A stretch of 64,000 nt of DNA. Source: GCA-2705995 sp048267965. GTDB lineage: Bacteria; Bacteroidota; Bacteroidia; Flavobacteriales_G; Salibacteraceae. Location of the stretch: assembly GCA_048267965.1 (NCBI GenBank), contig JBLWWK010000006.1, forward strand, positions 62,001 through 126,000. The letters are read 5' to 3'. The translations under genes were made by a program, and so were the position numbers. The notes under the pieces are model-generated. The model worked only from the letters and a program-made list of their open reading frames with translations. It was not told the origin of the DNA and made no database searches. Positions 36,938-45,544 of this stretch are shown here, one piece after another (the stretch's first letter is position 1; each line of letters begins with the position of its first letter).

Positions 36938-38746
36938 ATGGACAGTGATTTATCGGTAAACAACAAATCTATTGTCGTTCTCCCTTTCGTTAATATGAGT
37001 GGCGATATGGAAAACGAATATTTCAGTGATGGAATCACTGAAGAAATCATCAATGCGCTTACCACCGTAAAAGGATTGAAAGTAATTGCCCGCACTTCTT
37101 CTTTTGCCTTTAAGAATAAAAACATTGATGTGCGAACCATTGGTAAACAATTAGGAGTAAGCACAGTTTTAGAAGGAAGCGTTAGAAAAGCTGAGAATCG
37201 CGTTCGTATTACTGCACAGTTAATTAACACAGAAGATGGTACCCACTTCTGGTCTAAAAACTTTGATCGATACCTAGATGATATTTTTCTTTTGCAAGAT
37301 GAAATCAGCTTACGTATTGCCAATCAAATACGAGAAAATTTCGGTCATCTAGATATTCAAGATCACCTTGTTGAAGCGCCTACTCATAATACAGAAGCCT
37401 ACGATTTATACCTTCAAGCTCGTTATCAGCATTTATTATGGGACGGTCAAGGAATTAGAAATTCTGTAGAGCTCTATGAACAATGTGTTGCATTGGATCC
37501 TACCTTTGCATGGCCCTACTTTGGTTTAGCCTACAGTTATGCCATGTACGGTTCTTGGGGAAATAATAAGGAACTGTTACAGGTAGCTGCAACCCACCTA
37601 AACAAAGGCTTTAAACTAGATAAACAATCGTATTTAGGCTATTTCAGCAAAGCTACGTTAGCTTTTTGGGGACATTGGGAATTTGTGAACGGTTGTGCGC
37701 TTTTTCGTCAAGCCATTGCTCTTAACCCCGCTTACACAGAAGCTGAAGAAGGCTTGTGTGAATTGTATACGGCCATCGGTTATTTTGATAAAGCACATTG
37801 GCACGCTGATAACATGCTTAAAAAGAATCCGCTTTCTGCCAATCATTATTTCACCAAAGCCAATATTCACTACTTAAATAATGAATATACAAAAGCGCTC
37901 GACTGCATTGAAACTTCGTTGAGTATTCAGCCCGATTTCACCCACTCTATCGTATTAAAACAACTTTGCTTCGTTCTTTTAAAAGAGTACGAAAAGCTCG
38001 ATCAATTCATTCAACAAACAGCATTGGCCGAAAATCCAGACGAATGCCGTGCGTTGTATCAGTTACTGCACCCAGAAGAACAAGTGAATATCGATTTAAG
38101 CACAGTGAGTATATCTACTAAAGAAGGGATTGGCGCAGCTCTTATACCATGGCAATTATTTCTATTAGTGCACATGGGGCAACACGAAATGGCCCTCGAT
38201 TTTTTAGAAGAAAACATCAAAACCCGCTCTGGTCAAGTTATCAATTTCATGAACATTCCGTTTCTTCAACCTTTACACAATTCTGAGCGATTCAACGGTT
38301 TAGTACAATCGGTTTTTAGTTCCGAGTTGCTTCCTCAAAAATCAGAAGAACCTCTACAGCTTGCACCTCCTAAAGTATTGATGACTGAAACGGAAATTAA
38401 TGCTGTTCTCAGTTTACTCGAAAAAGGAATGAACGAAGAAAAGTGGTATAAAACCCCTTCTTTAAGCCTGCAAGATTTGGCCAAAATGGTAAATCTTAAT
38501 ACGAATAAGTTATCTTGGTTACTAAACGAACAACTTGGGCAAAACTTCAACGATTACCTGAACAGTTTTCGTTTAGCTAATTTTAAAATCGATGCCTTAA
38601 ACCCAGAAAACAGGCACCTTACGCTTCTCGGGCTTGCCCATGAAAATGGATTTAATTCAAAAACTGTTTTCAATGCCTATTTTAAGAAAAACGAAGGTAC
38701 GACCCCAAAAAACTGGCTTAAATCTAAGCAAGGAAAGTCAAATTAA
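36938..38746 (+). CDS. TolB-like / TPR / AraC-type HTH regulator
   Basis: 602 residues. An N-terminal TolB-like (FlgO-type) domain at ~8-125 (SIVVLPFVNMSGDMENEYFS, then GLKVIARTSSFAFK and VRITAQLINTEDGTHFWS), then about six TPR units (~145-330), and a C-terminal AraC-type DNA-binding domain (~500-600; LSLQDLAKMVNLNTNKLSWL and LGLAHENGFNSKTVFNAYFK). No membrane segment, unlike the common wHTH-TM-TolB-TPR proteins. Likely a transcription regulator working with the kinase 195 nt upstream; that link is inferred from position. Confidence 0.85.
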   Translation: MDSDLSVNNKSIVVLPFVNMSGDMENEYFSDGITEEIINALTTVKGLKVIARTSSFAFKNKNIDVRTIGKQLGVSTVLEGSVRKAENRVRITAQLINTEDGTHFWSKNFDRYLDDIFLLQDEISLRIANQIRENFGHLDIQDHLVEAPTHNTEAYDLYLQARYQHLLWDGQGIRNSVELYEQCVALDPTFAWPYFGLAYSYAMYGSWGNNKELLQVAATHLNKGFKLDKQSYLGYFSKATLAFWGHWEFVNGCALFRQAIALNPAYTEAEEGLCELYTAIGYFDKAHWHADNMLKKNPLSANHYFTKANIHYLNNEYTKALDCIETSLSIQPDFTHSIVLKQLCFVLLKEYEKLDQFIQQTALAENPDECRALYQLLHPEEQVNIDLSTVSISTKEGIGAALIPWQLFLLVHMGQHEMALDFLEENIKTRSGQVINFMNIPFLQPLHNSERFNGLVQSVFSSELLPQKSEEPLQLAPPKVLMTETEINAVLSLLEKGMNEEKWYKTPSLSLQDLAKMVNLNTNKLSWLLNEQLGQNFNDYLNSFRLANFKIDALNPENRHLTLLGLAHENGFNSKTVFNAYFKKNEGTTPKNWLKSKQGKSN

Positions 38747-38765
38747 TAAGTACTGAAAACCAAAA

Positions 38766-38808
38766 AAACGTCCGTAATCATAATTCAGGACGATTGGCCT
38801 TTTTTTCC
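38766..38808 (+). terminator. Terminator after the TolB-TPR-AraC gene
   Basis: A 5-bp GC-rich stem CGTCC / GGACG with a 14-nt loop, followed after a short TTGGCC by seven T residues. A weak but plausible Rho-independent terminator. Confidence 0.5.
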
Positions 38809-38862
38809 TTTTCATGTTTGCAAAATCAAACCGATAAAGTAAGGTTCAGAACTGTTGAAAAA

Positions 38863-38874
38863 CGGTTCCTACCG
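38863..38874 (-). repeat. Perfect CGGTAGGAACCG iterated motif, minus orientation (intergenic)
   Basis: Perfect 12-mer in the gap between the AraC-type regulator and the secreted-protein gene at 38941. Confidence 0.85.
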
Positions 38875-38940
38875 CTTGTAATAAAACGCTTAACTAAGCA
38901 AGTGGTCACCTTTTCTGTATCGAAATTGAAAAACTAAGAC

Positions 38941-39591
38941 ATGAAAAATTTAGCAACTGTTCTTTTATTTTTTTGCACGTTTAGTGCTTTTGCTCAAACG
39001 GAATCGTTGAAAAATGACGAAACTGAAGTAACCCACAAATGGAGGGTAATTGTTCCTCATATTATTCCTGAAGAACTCGTCTCAACACCTTGGAACGATC
39101 ATAAAAGTATACAAATGATAGAGTTTCATGTAAAACGCAATTTAGATAATAAGAACATCGTAGGTATGAAGTTTGCTACCTGGCGATTGTTTCAACCCAT
39201 GGGAATTACTTGGTGGGATGGCCTAATAGACAAGATAGAGTCAGAAACTGAATTCTACCCCGGCCATGTGCGAGCAACCGGAGTAGGTGTAACGTACCAA
39301 CGTATGCTTTGGAAAGGATTGTTTACCACCGCTGAAATTCTGCCGCAATTGCAAACCTATTTAGACCTTGACGGCAACAAGATTAAAAATGGCTTTAGCC
39401 TCTACTCTTCTTATCATCTTGGCTACCACATCGAATTTGGTAAAAAGAAGCATTTTTTCATTGAGCCACAGATTGATTGTAAGATTTGGACACGTGATGG
39501 CAATGCACCTGATGGATTTAAACAATTAGACGATAAGTGGAAAAACTACTTTCTTCTAGAGCCACAGATTTACTTAGGGTGGCAGTTTTAA
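38941..39591 (+). CDS. Secreted protein, probable outer-membrane beta-barrel
   Basis: 216 residues with a signal peptide (ends SAFAQ) and many alternating hydrophobic/aromatic strands: TGVGVTYQRMLWKGLFTTAE, HLGYHIEFGKKKHFFIEP, and a last strand YFLLEPQIYLGWQF that ends in Phe, as outer-membrane barrels do. About eight strands could form. No specific family is recognised. It has its own terminator (39598-39643). Confidence 0.6.
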   Translation: MKNLATVLLFFCTFSAFAQTESLKNDETEVTHKWRVIVPHIIPEELVSTPWNDHKSIQMIEFHVKRNLDNKNIVGMKFATWRLFQPMGITWWDGLIDKIESETEFYPGHVRATGVGVTYQRMLWKGLFTTAEILPQLQTYLDLDGNKIKNGFSLYSSYHLGYHIEFGKKKHFFIEPQIDCKIWTRDGNAPDGFKQLDDKWKNYFLLEPQIYLGWQF

Positions 39592-39597
39592 GCAACT

Positions 39598-39643
39598 ATC
39601 TGATAAGCAAAAGGTGTATCCTCTTGCTTATCAGATTTACTTT
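39598..39643 (+). terminator. Rho-independent terminator after 38941 gene
   Basis: A 13-bp perfect stem (ATCTGATAAGCAA / TTGCTTATCAGAT) with a 13-nt loop, followed by TTACTTTTT. Confidence 0.8.
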
Positions 39644-40294
39644 TTGGGCAGAAACCACTTTTAAGAAGACTTACGCATTAAAAAGTATGATTTAGTTGAA
39701 TTTGAGCCTATTTGATTCAAAATTATCTCTCTCAATCTAAAATAGCTATTTCGAGCTACTTCCCTTCCCTAACAGTAGGAACCCGCTTTCCATCACTATT
39801 GTATTTTTCCAATAGGAAGAAGAAAACCACTTTTTCATCTTTCATGAAGAATCTAACTCAGAATCTCTAAAAACTTAATTCGTTCTCAAAACGAATACCT
39901 GAATCATAAGGCAGTATAGTTACCCAAAACGTAAAGAAATCGCGAAGCCTTGGAGCGATATAGTTTTGGTGTTGTCGGTGCGCAGCAACACCTTTTTATG
40001 ATTCTTGAATTTTTCTTCCCTCGTGCCTGCTGGCTCAATAGCTTCTCAAGCTATTGCCCTATTTCAAGATAAAAGAAAGAGAACAAACTTCTTCCCTTTT
40101 CCACAGCACGCTCTGGCTCAACAACTTCTCAAGTTGTTGCCCTGTTTCGAGATAAAAGAAAGAGAAAAAACTACTTCGCTTCTACTTCTATACGAATTGA
40201 CTTCATAGCACCCCAAGCTATTCCTCTATTTCGAGAATAAAGAAAGACAAGAATCTCTTTCTTTGCATTTCACAAAAATCGACAATCAATACAG
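39637..40294. repeat. Gene-free stretch holding repeat copy 1 and half-copies
   Basis: No supported gene. It holds an iterated-motif variant (AGTAGGAACCCG, 39774), the full multi-hairpin repeat copy 1 (39878-40083), a second half-copy of its 3' hairpin (40115-40170) with changed but complementary arms, and a third, decayed one (40205-40255). The open frame at 40005-40208 is inside the repeat and not conserved. Confidence 0.7.
39878..40083 (+). repeat. Multi-hairpin repeat, copy 1
   Basis: A ~206-bp element present three times (also 42564 and 43120), over 80% alike by eye. Four hairpins in order: ATTCGTT/AACGAAT; AAATCGC/GCGAT; GGTGTTG/CAACACC followed by TTTTT, which looks like a terminator; and CAATAGCTT/AAGCTATTG. 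It then ends in AAGATAAAAGAAAGAGAA. Stops in this copy show it is not a protein gene. Confidence 0.8.
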
Positions 40295-40969
40295 ATGAAA
40301 TACTGGAAAGTTACTTTGATCTACCTCACCTTTTGCCACGTTTTAATCGGCTGTGCAAACCATCAAAAAGAGAATTCTTTTCAACTTCAACAAGGAGATT
40401 TGTTATTTCAAAATACAGGAACAGACGAAATCGATAATGCCATTAAAGAAGTAACCGCCACTTCAGCTGCAAAAAATTACACCCACGTTGGAATGGCCAT
40501 GCAAGAAGATGGAAAATGGTTTGTTCTAGAGGCGATTCCTAAAGAAGGTGTATGCAAAACGCCTCTCGAGAAGTTTTTGAACAGAAATAAAAACAAGTTC
40601 GATCAACCTCAAACCGCAGTTGCGAGACTCGACAGCAATTACCATCCTTACATTTCTAGGGCAATAGCGTATGGAATGGAAAGAATCAACAAGCCGTATG
40701 ACGATGTTTTTTTATGGAATGACGATTCGTACTATTGTTCTGAATTAGTTTATAAAATGTTTTCATCACAAACATTAACCGAAGACCATCTCCCTTTTCT
40801 TACGCATCCGATGACTTTTAACGACAGTTCAGGAACTCCCTTACCAAGTTGGGTGGCGTACTATCAAAAACGCAATCAACCAATACCAGAAGGTATCACG
40901 GGAACGAATCCCAACTTAATGGCGAGTAGTCAATTCATCGAATTTGTGCACGATTATGAAAAGGAATAA
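40295..40969 (+). CDS. YiiX-like NlpC/P60-type cysteine hydrolase, lipoprotein
   Basis: 224 residues. A lipoprotein signal with lipobox LIGC (Cys20). The YiiX/YebB-like papain-fold pattern is visible: G-D-L-L-F-Q-N near residue 35, histidine H64 in NYTHVGMAM, and cysteine C148 in DSYYCSELVY. This family is circularly permuted relative to NlpC/P60, with H before C. Its substrate is unknown; some relatives cleave amide bonds in peptidoglycan or lipids. Confidence 0.8.
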   Translation: MKYWKVTLIYLTFCHVLIGCANHQKENSFQLQQGDLLFQNTGTDEIDNAIKEVTATSAAKNYTHVGMAMQEDGKWFVLEAIPKEGVCKTPLEKFLNRNKNKFDQPQTAVARLDSNYHPYISRAIAYGMERINKPYDDVFLWNDDSYYCSELVYKMFSSQTLTEDHLPFLTHPMTFNDSSGTPLPSWVAYYQKRNQPIPEGITGTNPNLMASSQFIEFVHDYEKE

Positions 40970-41118
40970 AAAGGTAACTTTATAAAACTATGGCCCTCCC
41001 TTTGAATAACACCCAAAGTTCTAGATGTGAGGGTACGCTCCTCTCCTACTTTCTAACTACTTTGTCAACAAACGATGGCTAAGCATTGGTGTTTTTAACT
41101 GTGCGCATTGAATGAAAA
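40970..41118 (+). repeat. Degenerate cassette-type spacer
   Basis: The gap contains CTCCTCTCCTACTTTCTAAC and TACTTTG, similar to the tail of the spacers at 45951 and 48229, but the AACAATGG head is not clear. Low confidence. Confidence 0.3.
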
Positions 41119-41703
41119 ATGGAAAATTCCATGTTAGAAGGATTTTTAAAGTCGATAAACCCAAAAATTGACGATGAAACATTAAAGGCGTACGTGGATT
41201 GCTGGTCTGAAAAGACTTTTTCTAAAAAGACAATTTTAACCGAAGCAGGCCAAACACAAAGAGACCTTTACTTTATTGTAGAAGGGATTCAAAAGTCGTA
41301 TTACCTAAATGATGGAAAAGCACACGTAATCGCTTTCACCTATTCTCCCTCTTTTTCGGGTATTCCAGAATCTTTTTTCACACAAACACCTTCTCAATAT
41401 TATTTAGAAACCATAACAGACACTCGATTACTCCGAATTTCTTATCAAAAGCACATGGAGATGCTTGAAGCGCACCGCTCGATAGAAACGCTCTTTAGGG
41501 TTTTAACCGAGCAAATTCTATTCGGGTTTGTACACAGGCACTACGAACTTATGGCTTTCGACATTGAAACGAGGTTTAAGAGTTTTCTGCAAAGAAGTCC
41601 GCACCTTCTCAATCAAGTTCCCCACAAAGATTTGGCATCCTACCTAAGAATTGATGCCTCTAATTTTAGCAAACTTTTAGGAAAAGTTAAAATCTTGGTA
41701 TAG
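41119..41703 (+). CDS. Crp/Fnr-type transcription regulator
   Basis: 194 residues: an N-terminal cyclic-nucleotide-binding-like beta-roll (~25-120; FSKKTILTEAGQTQRDLYFI, then V-E-G-I-Q-K-S-Y-Y) and a C-terminal helix-turn-helix (QVPHKDLASYLRIDASNFSK). The usual cAMP phosphate-binding arginine motif is absent, so it probably senses something else. It lies 39 nt upstream of a broken hydrolase gene on the same strand; such Crp-like genes often control a neighbour. A near-normal length suggests it is intact. Confidence 0.8.
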   Translation: MENSMLEGFLKSINPKIDDETLKAYVDCWSEKTFSKKTILTEAGQTQRDLYFIVEGIQKSYYLNDGKAHVIAFTYSPSFSGIPESFFTQTPSQYYLETITDTRLLRISYQKHMEMLEAHRSIETLFRVLTEQILFGFVHRHYELMAFDIETRFKSFLQRSPHLLNQVPHKDLASYLRIDASNFSKLLGKVKILV

Positions 41704-41742
41704 ACCATTTTTAGAGAAAACAGCAGTGATCACATTTGCAGC

Positions 41743-42220
41743 ATGAATACAATAAGGCAAATTATTATCACTTTATTCTCATTAATTATGGCATTAAATG
41801 GCAATGGCCAAGAATGGTTAAATACTGAAGAGTATCCTTTCAAATCGCACTATTTTCAACCGGAAAGCGGAAAACAGCATTACATAGACGAAGGCGAAGG
41901 CGAAGTTCTTCTATTTGTACACGGCACACCCACTTGGTCGTTTTTGTAATGCAAGGTGGGGTCTGTTGAAAATTGGTCAATCACTTATAGGTTCTTCTGA
42001 TTGGTATCAAGAAAACTGGGAAAATTTAGGTGTATTATCGAACAAAGAATGGCTAATTCTCTGGGGTACAAAAGACAAATTTATAACGGTAGATTATTTA
42101 CAAAAGTGGCAAAACAAGCTAGCTAATCACCAAACTGTTTTATTTGATTGTGGACATTTTGTGCAAGAAGAAAAAACCAAAAAATCTCTTGAAGAAATAA
42201 TTCGTTTTATCAGAAATTAG
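41743..42220 (+). pseudogene. Decayed alpha/beta hydrolase (haloalkane-dehalogenase-like)
   Basis: The first 68 codons encode a signal peptide and the start of an alpha/beta hydrolase up to the oxyanion-hole motif F-V-H-G-T-P-T-W-S-F, then a stop at 41947-41949. The rest of the fold, including the nucleophile elbow, is missing. The frame then shifts: the C-terminal part (KEWLILWGTKDKFITVDYLQ and the catalytic-histidine region FDCGHFVQEE) is readable from ~41950 to 42220. A normal member has ~300 residues, so ~130-150 codons have been deleted. Confidence 0.8.
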
Positions 42221-42362
42221 CTTGGACAACATGGAGCCTACATTGCTTTTAAAAAACTGTTTTTCAAGCTTCTTTTTTCTAATTATTTTGTAGGTAGGAA
42301 CCAATAACTTCTTCTAATAATTTGATAGACTATATTTTGCATTTGTTTCACACCTTTAGAAA

Positions 42363-42464
42363 ATGATGAAAAAATTACACATTTCCCTGAATGTATCCAC
42401 GCTCTTTTTTTCTTGTCTTAACAGCGAAAACTCGGATTGGGACAGAGCATTCGAGTGGAAATAG
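42363..42464 (+). pseudogene. Possible stub of a lipoprotein gene
   Basis: A short frame of 33 codons with a basic start, a hydrophobic stretch and a possible lipobox (LFFSC), followed at once by a stop. It is preceded by a TAnnTTTG-like TATTTTGC. It could be chance. Confidence 0.2.
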
Positions 42465-42563
42465 AAATTGAATTTGAGCACTCTTTGTTTTTAAGACAAA
42501 TAGTGAAAATAATCCATCTTCATCTTTAAAGAAAAATCCTCTTCAAAATGGCTAAAAACTTGA

Positions 42564-42771
42564 AATCGTTCTCAAAACGAATATCCGAATCAAAAGGCAG
42601 TGTTGGTAACCCAAAACGTGAAGAAATCGCGAAGCCTTGGAGCGATTTTAGTTTTGGTGTTGCCGGTGCGTGGCAACACCTTTTTATGATTCTTGAACTT
42701 TTGTTCCCTCCCACCAGCTGGCTCAATAGCTCCCCAAGCTATTGCCCTATTTCAAGATAAAACAAAGAGAA
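42564..42771 (+). repeat. Multi-hairpin repeat, copy 2
   Basis: The same four hairpins as copy 1. The loop of the third (CCGGTGCGTGG) differs from copy 1 (TCGGTGCGCAG) while the stem is identical. This copy happens to be open in one frame (42548-42760), but copies 1 and 3 have stops there. Confidence 0.8.
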
Positions 42772-42810
42772 AAAACTATTTCTTTCTTTTTGTAGGAGCA
42801 AAAAGATAAC

Positions 42811-42874
42811 AACCGAAACACATCGTGTTGAGCTCACGAGTACCTTAAAAATAAACCGAAACGAGTAAAAACTC
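42811..42874 (+). repeat. Second intergenic repeat, copy a
   Basis: About 64 bp: ACCGAAACACATCGTGTTG, then AGCTCACGAGT, a variable ~12 nt, then AACCGAAACGAGTAAAAACT. It contains ACAC/GTGT and GAGT/ACTC mini-hairpins. It follows copy 2 of the multi-hairpin repeat. Confidence 0.7.
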
Positions 42875-43119
42875 CACCGCCTCAGCCTCCGCATGGGCTG
42901 GAACAACAACTTCCCAAGTTGTTGCCCTGCTTCACCTACGTGCTTTGATTTTTTGAACAAAAATCGCAACTACGGTGGCAAAAACATCTATCACTGACAA
43001 AAGTCACAGCATCCGATTTTCAATCGAATTTAGATTTGAGCACTAGCTGTTTCTCTAAAGCTAAATTGAATGTTTTTCATCCTTTTCAGAGAATCTAACC
43101 CAGAATATTTAAAAACTGA

Positions 43120-43328
43120 ATTCGTTGTCAAAACGAATACTCGAATCATAAGGCAGTGTAGGTAACCCAAAACGTGAAGAAATCGCGAAGCCTTGGAGCG
43201 ATTTTAGTTTTGGTGTTGGCGGTGCGTAGCAACACCTTTTTATGATTCTTGAACTTTTGTTTCCTCCCACCAACTGGCTCAATAGCTCCTCAAGCTATTG
43301 CCCTATTTCAAGATAAAAGAAAGAGAGA
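43120..43328 (+). repeat. Multi-hairpin repeat, copy 3
   Basis: Very close to copy 2 over its length. Similarity to copy 1 extends ~35 bp further upstream (GAATCTAACYCAGAAT). All four stems are kept. Confidence 0.8.
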
Positions 43329-43329
43329 A

Positions 43330-43393
43330 GCGAAACACGTAGTGTTGAGCTCACGAGTTCCTTTAAAAACAAACCAAAACGAGTAAAAACTTC
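43330..43393 (+). repeat. Second intergenic repeat, copy b
   Basis: It directly abuts the 3' end of multi-hairpin copy 3. Same layout as copy a, with GCGAAACACGTAGTGTTGAG at its head. Confidence 0.7.
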
Positions 43394-43509
43394 TTCCCTT
43401 TTCCTCAGTTCTAACTAGCTCAACAACTCCTCAAGCTATTGCCCTGATTCAAGCCATAAGAAAAAGAAGAATCTTTACCACTTTTTTTGAGGAGAGAAAA
43501 AGTTCCCAA

Positions 43510-43573
43510 CCGAAACACATAGTGTTGAGCTCACGAGTGCTTTTTAGAAATAAGCCGAAACGAGTAAAAACTC
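43510..43573 (+). repeat. Second intergenic repeat, copy c
   Basis: Same layout as copies a and b (CCGAAACACATAGTGTTGAG ... CGAAACGAGTAAAAACTCC). Not linked to a full multi-hairpin copy. Confidence 0.7.
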
Positions 43574-43822
43574 CTTTGTTGTTTCCGTTTCTCCTGCTTT
43601 TACAAGGCAATTAAACAACAATCGAACAGACTCCAACAAAGTGCTTTTGGCGGTCAATTGGGCGTTAGTTATGGATTGTTACCGTTTTAAGAATCCTTAC
43701 AGTAATTACTAAGAAAAGAAGTCCAACAGTGCTCTCATATCCTTTGCTTTCAGTGTTTTATTCTTTATTTTTAAAGATTCATTCTTAAGAGAAACCAACG
43801 ATATTGATTTAACTATTCTGAC

Positions 43823-44248
43823 ATGAAAAACCTGACACTTACTTTATTCATTCTGATTTTTTCTATTTCATTCGTATTTGGACAAGAATATGACAGAATC
43901 TCATCTTTCGATGACTACCGAGATAATTGGGCATTGATTCAAAAAGATGGACTTTATGGCTTCATTAACAATAATGGGGACGAAATTGTCGAACCTAAAT
44001 ACGATGAAATCTCATCTTTCGATGACTATCAGGATAATTGGGCATTAGTTCAAAAAGACGGACTCTATGGCTTCATTAACAATAATGGAGACGAAATTGT
44101 CGAGCCTAAATACGATGAAATCTCATCTTTCGATGAATACCAAAAGAACTTGGCTTTGGTTCAAAAAGATGGACTTTATGGTTTTATCAATAGGGAAGGC
44201 GTAGAAGTAATTTCTGTCAAAAACGAAGAAATACCTGTTAAAGAATAA
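43823..44248 (+). CDS. Secreted WG-repeat protein
   Basis: 141 residues: a signal peptide (ends SFVFGQ) and three tandem 37-residue WG (KWG-type) repeats, each with ALVQKDGLYGFINNNGDEIV and EPKYDEISSFDDYQ. WG repeats form beta-propeller-like structures; three are too few for a closed one, so this may be a shortened member. The DNA units (43889, 44000, 44111; 111 bp each) are nearly identical, a sign of recent duplication. It is the first gene of the cassette-like series. Confidence 0.8.
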   Translation: MKNLTLTLFILIFSISFVFGQEYDRISSFDDYRDNWALIQKDGLYGFINNNGDEIVEPKYDEISSFDDYQDNWALVQKDGLYGFINNNGDEIVEPKYDEISSFDEYQKNLALVQKDGLYGFINREGVEVISVKNEEIPVKE

Positions 44249-44257
44249 ATAACTAAA

Positions 44258-44340
44258 CCCAACAAAGAATAAAATACTTAGGGTTTTCAGTAAGTCGATA
44301 TAGTTCCCTTCTGCTTTCTCCGTATTACATAAATGTGCAT
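44258..44340 (+). repeat. Cassette-type intergenic repeat A (divergent)
   Basis: CCCAACAAAGAATAAAATAC, TTAGGGTTTTCAG, then TTCCCTTCTGCTTTCTC. It follows the order of the better copies (AACAATGG, ATAGGGCTTT, TTCCCTTCT) with many changes, 10 nt after a stop codon. Confidence 0.45.
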
Positions 44341-44394
44341 TGAGCACAAGATTATTTAAATAACAGCTAATTAGCGAAAATTAAAAATGAACTT

Positions 44395-45438
44395 ATGAAA
44401 AAATTCATTTCTACGATCATATTATTGATCTCTATCTTAATGTCAAATGCGCAAGATTCTACTGTAGTTAATATTGTCGCTACCAAAATGAATAAAATTG
44501 AATTTATAGTTTTAATAAATAAAGTCAAAGTTGGCACAATAAAAAAAGGAAAGAATCTACAGGTCAAAATGATATCATCAGGAGAAGTCAACATTGAATA
44601 TATTTCCGGTACGTATAGAGAGGATGTAACACTATATCTTGATTCTGGAGAAGAGTACTTCTTAGAAGTTAACTCTTGGAATGATAGATATTATTCTATG
44701 AGTGAGACAAAAGGACGTGAAGCTTTTGAATCAAATGAATTAACAGAAGTATTTAATGAAGACTTGAATAATTTGATAGGAGTTGTTGATAAAAAAACTT
44801 TAAGCTTTATACCGAGTCAAGGCAGTGGGTTTTTAGTGAATAAAGAGGGATATATTCTCACGAATTTTCATGTTGTTAATGGCGCAGAAACTATAGAAAT
44901 ACTAGGAATAAAGGGAGATTTTACTGTGCCATTTAAAGCGAAATTGATTGCTGCAGATATCCAATCAGATTTGGCGTTGCTGAAAATAGAAAGTAAAATA
45001 ATTCAGTTCAATAATCCTCCTTACACTTTGCTATCCTCTGACAGCATTATTAAGGCTGAAAGTGTGTTTGCAATGGGATTCCCCATGGAGAACTTAATGG
45101 GAAGTGAGGTTAAAGTTACTGATGGAATAATCAACTCGTTGACGGGAGTCAAGCAAAGTATTTCACAAATCCAGATATCAGCGGCAATTCAAGGTGGTAA
45201 TAGTGGAGGACCACTTTTCAATTCTCGGGGAGAATTAATTGGTATTGTATCCGCCAAAATTCGATCTGACGTTGCCGATCAGGTAGGTTATGCTATAAAA
45301 TCTAACTACGTGAAGTTTTTTTTAGAAGAGTCAGGAGTCACTGAATTTTCAGATACAAAAAATCAGCTCGTAGGTAAATCATTAGCAGAACAGGTAAGTT
45401 TAATTTCAAACTTTGTTTACTTGATAAAAACAAAATAA
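44395..45438 (+). CDS. Secreted trypsin-like (HtrA-type) serine protease
   Basis: 347 residues: a signal peptide (ends MSNAQ), a ~110-residue beta-rich N-terminal domain of unknown role, then a chymotrypsin-fold protease with a complete triad: H159 in ILTNFHVVNG, D192 in QSDLALLKIE, S270 in IQGGNSGGPLFN. No PDZ domain follows, unlike DegP. AT-rich compared with the core genes. It sits in the accessory region with a cassette-type repeat directly after its stop. Confidence 0.85.
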   Translation: MKKFISTIILLISILMSNAQDSTVVNIVATKMNKIEFIVLINKVKVGTIKKGKNLQVKMISSGEVNIEYISGTYREDVTLYLDSGEEYFLEVNSWNDRYYSMSETKGREAFESNELTEVFNEDLNNLIGVVDKKTLSFIPSQGSGFLVNKEGYILTNFHVVNGAETIEILGIKGDFTVPFKAKLIAADIQSDLALLKIESKIIQFNNPPYTLLSSDSIIKAESVFAMGFPMENLMGSEVKVTDGIINSLTGVKQSISQIQISAAIQGGNSGGPLFNSRGELIGIVSAKIRSDVADQVGYAIKSNYVKFFLEESGVTEFSDTKNQLVGKSLAEQVSLISNFVYLIKTK

Positions 45439-45522
45439 AAACTTTCGCTAACAATGGCTATAAAACATAGGGCTTTCGGCAGGTTGGTTCGCTTCTCTTT
45501 TACGTTCTAAAGTAGTTATAGA
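45439..45522 (+). repeat. Cassette-type intergenic repeat B
   Basis: Begins 1 nt after the stop: AAACTTTCGCTAACAATGG, then CTATAAAACATAGGGCTTTC, then GGCAGGTTGGTTCGCTTC. Its first ~60 bp are almost identical to repeat J (51010). Confidence 0.75.
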
Positions 45523-45544
45523 TTAATTCTAAAAATGACAGAAA

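Larger units (their letters stand above)
42221..43822. repeat. 1.6-kb gene-free stretch packed with repeats
   Basis: No supported gene. It holds copies 2 and 3 of the multi-hairpin repeat, three copies of a second repeat (42811, 43330, 43510), extra copies of the terminal hairpin (42890-42930, 43410-43450), and an iterated-motif copy (AGGTAGGAACCAA, 42292). A 33-residue open frame at 42363-42464 (MMKKLHISLNVSTLFFSC) may be the stub of a lost lipoprotein gene. Confidence 0.7.

Noticed and set aside
40005..40208. 67-residue frame
   Set aside because: It is formed by multi-hairpin copy 1 and its half-copies, with no conserved reading frame.
42548..42760. 70-residue open frame in multi-hairpin copy 2
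   Set aside because: The same frame is broken by stops and length changes in copies 1 and 3, so it is not a conserved protein.
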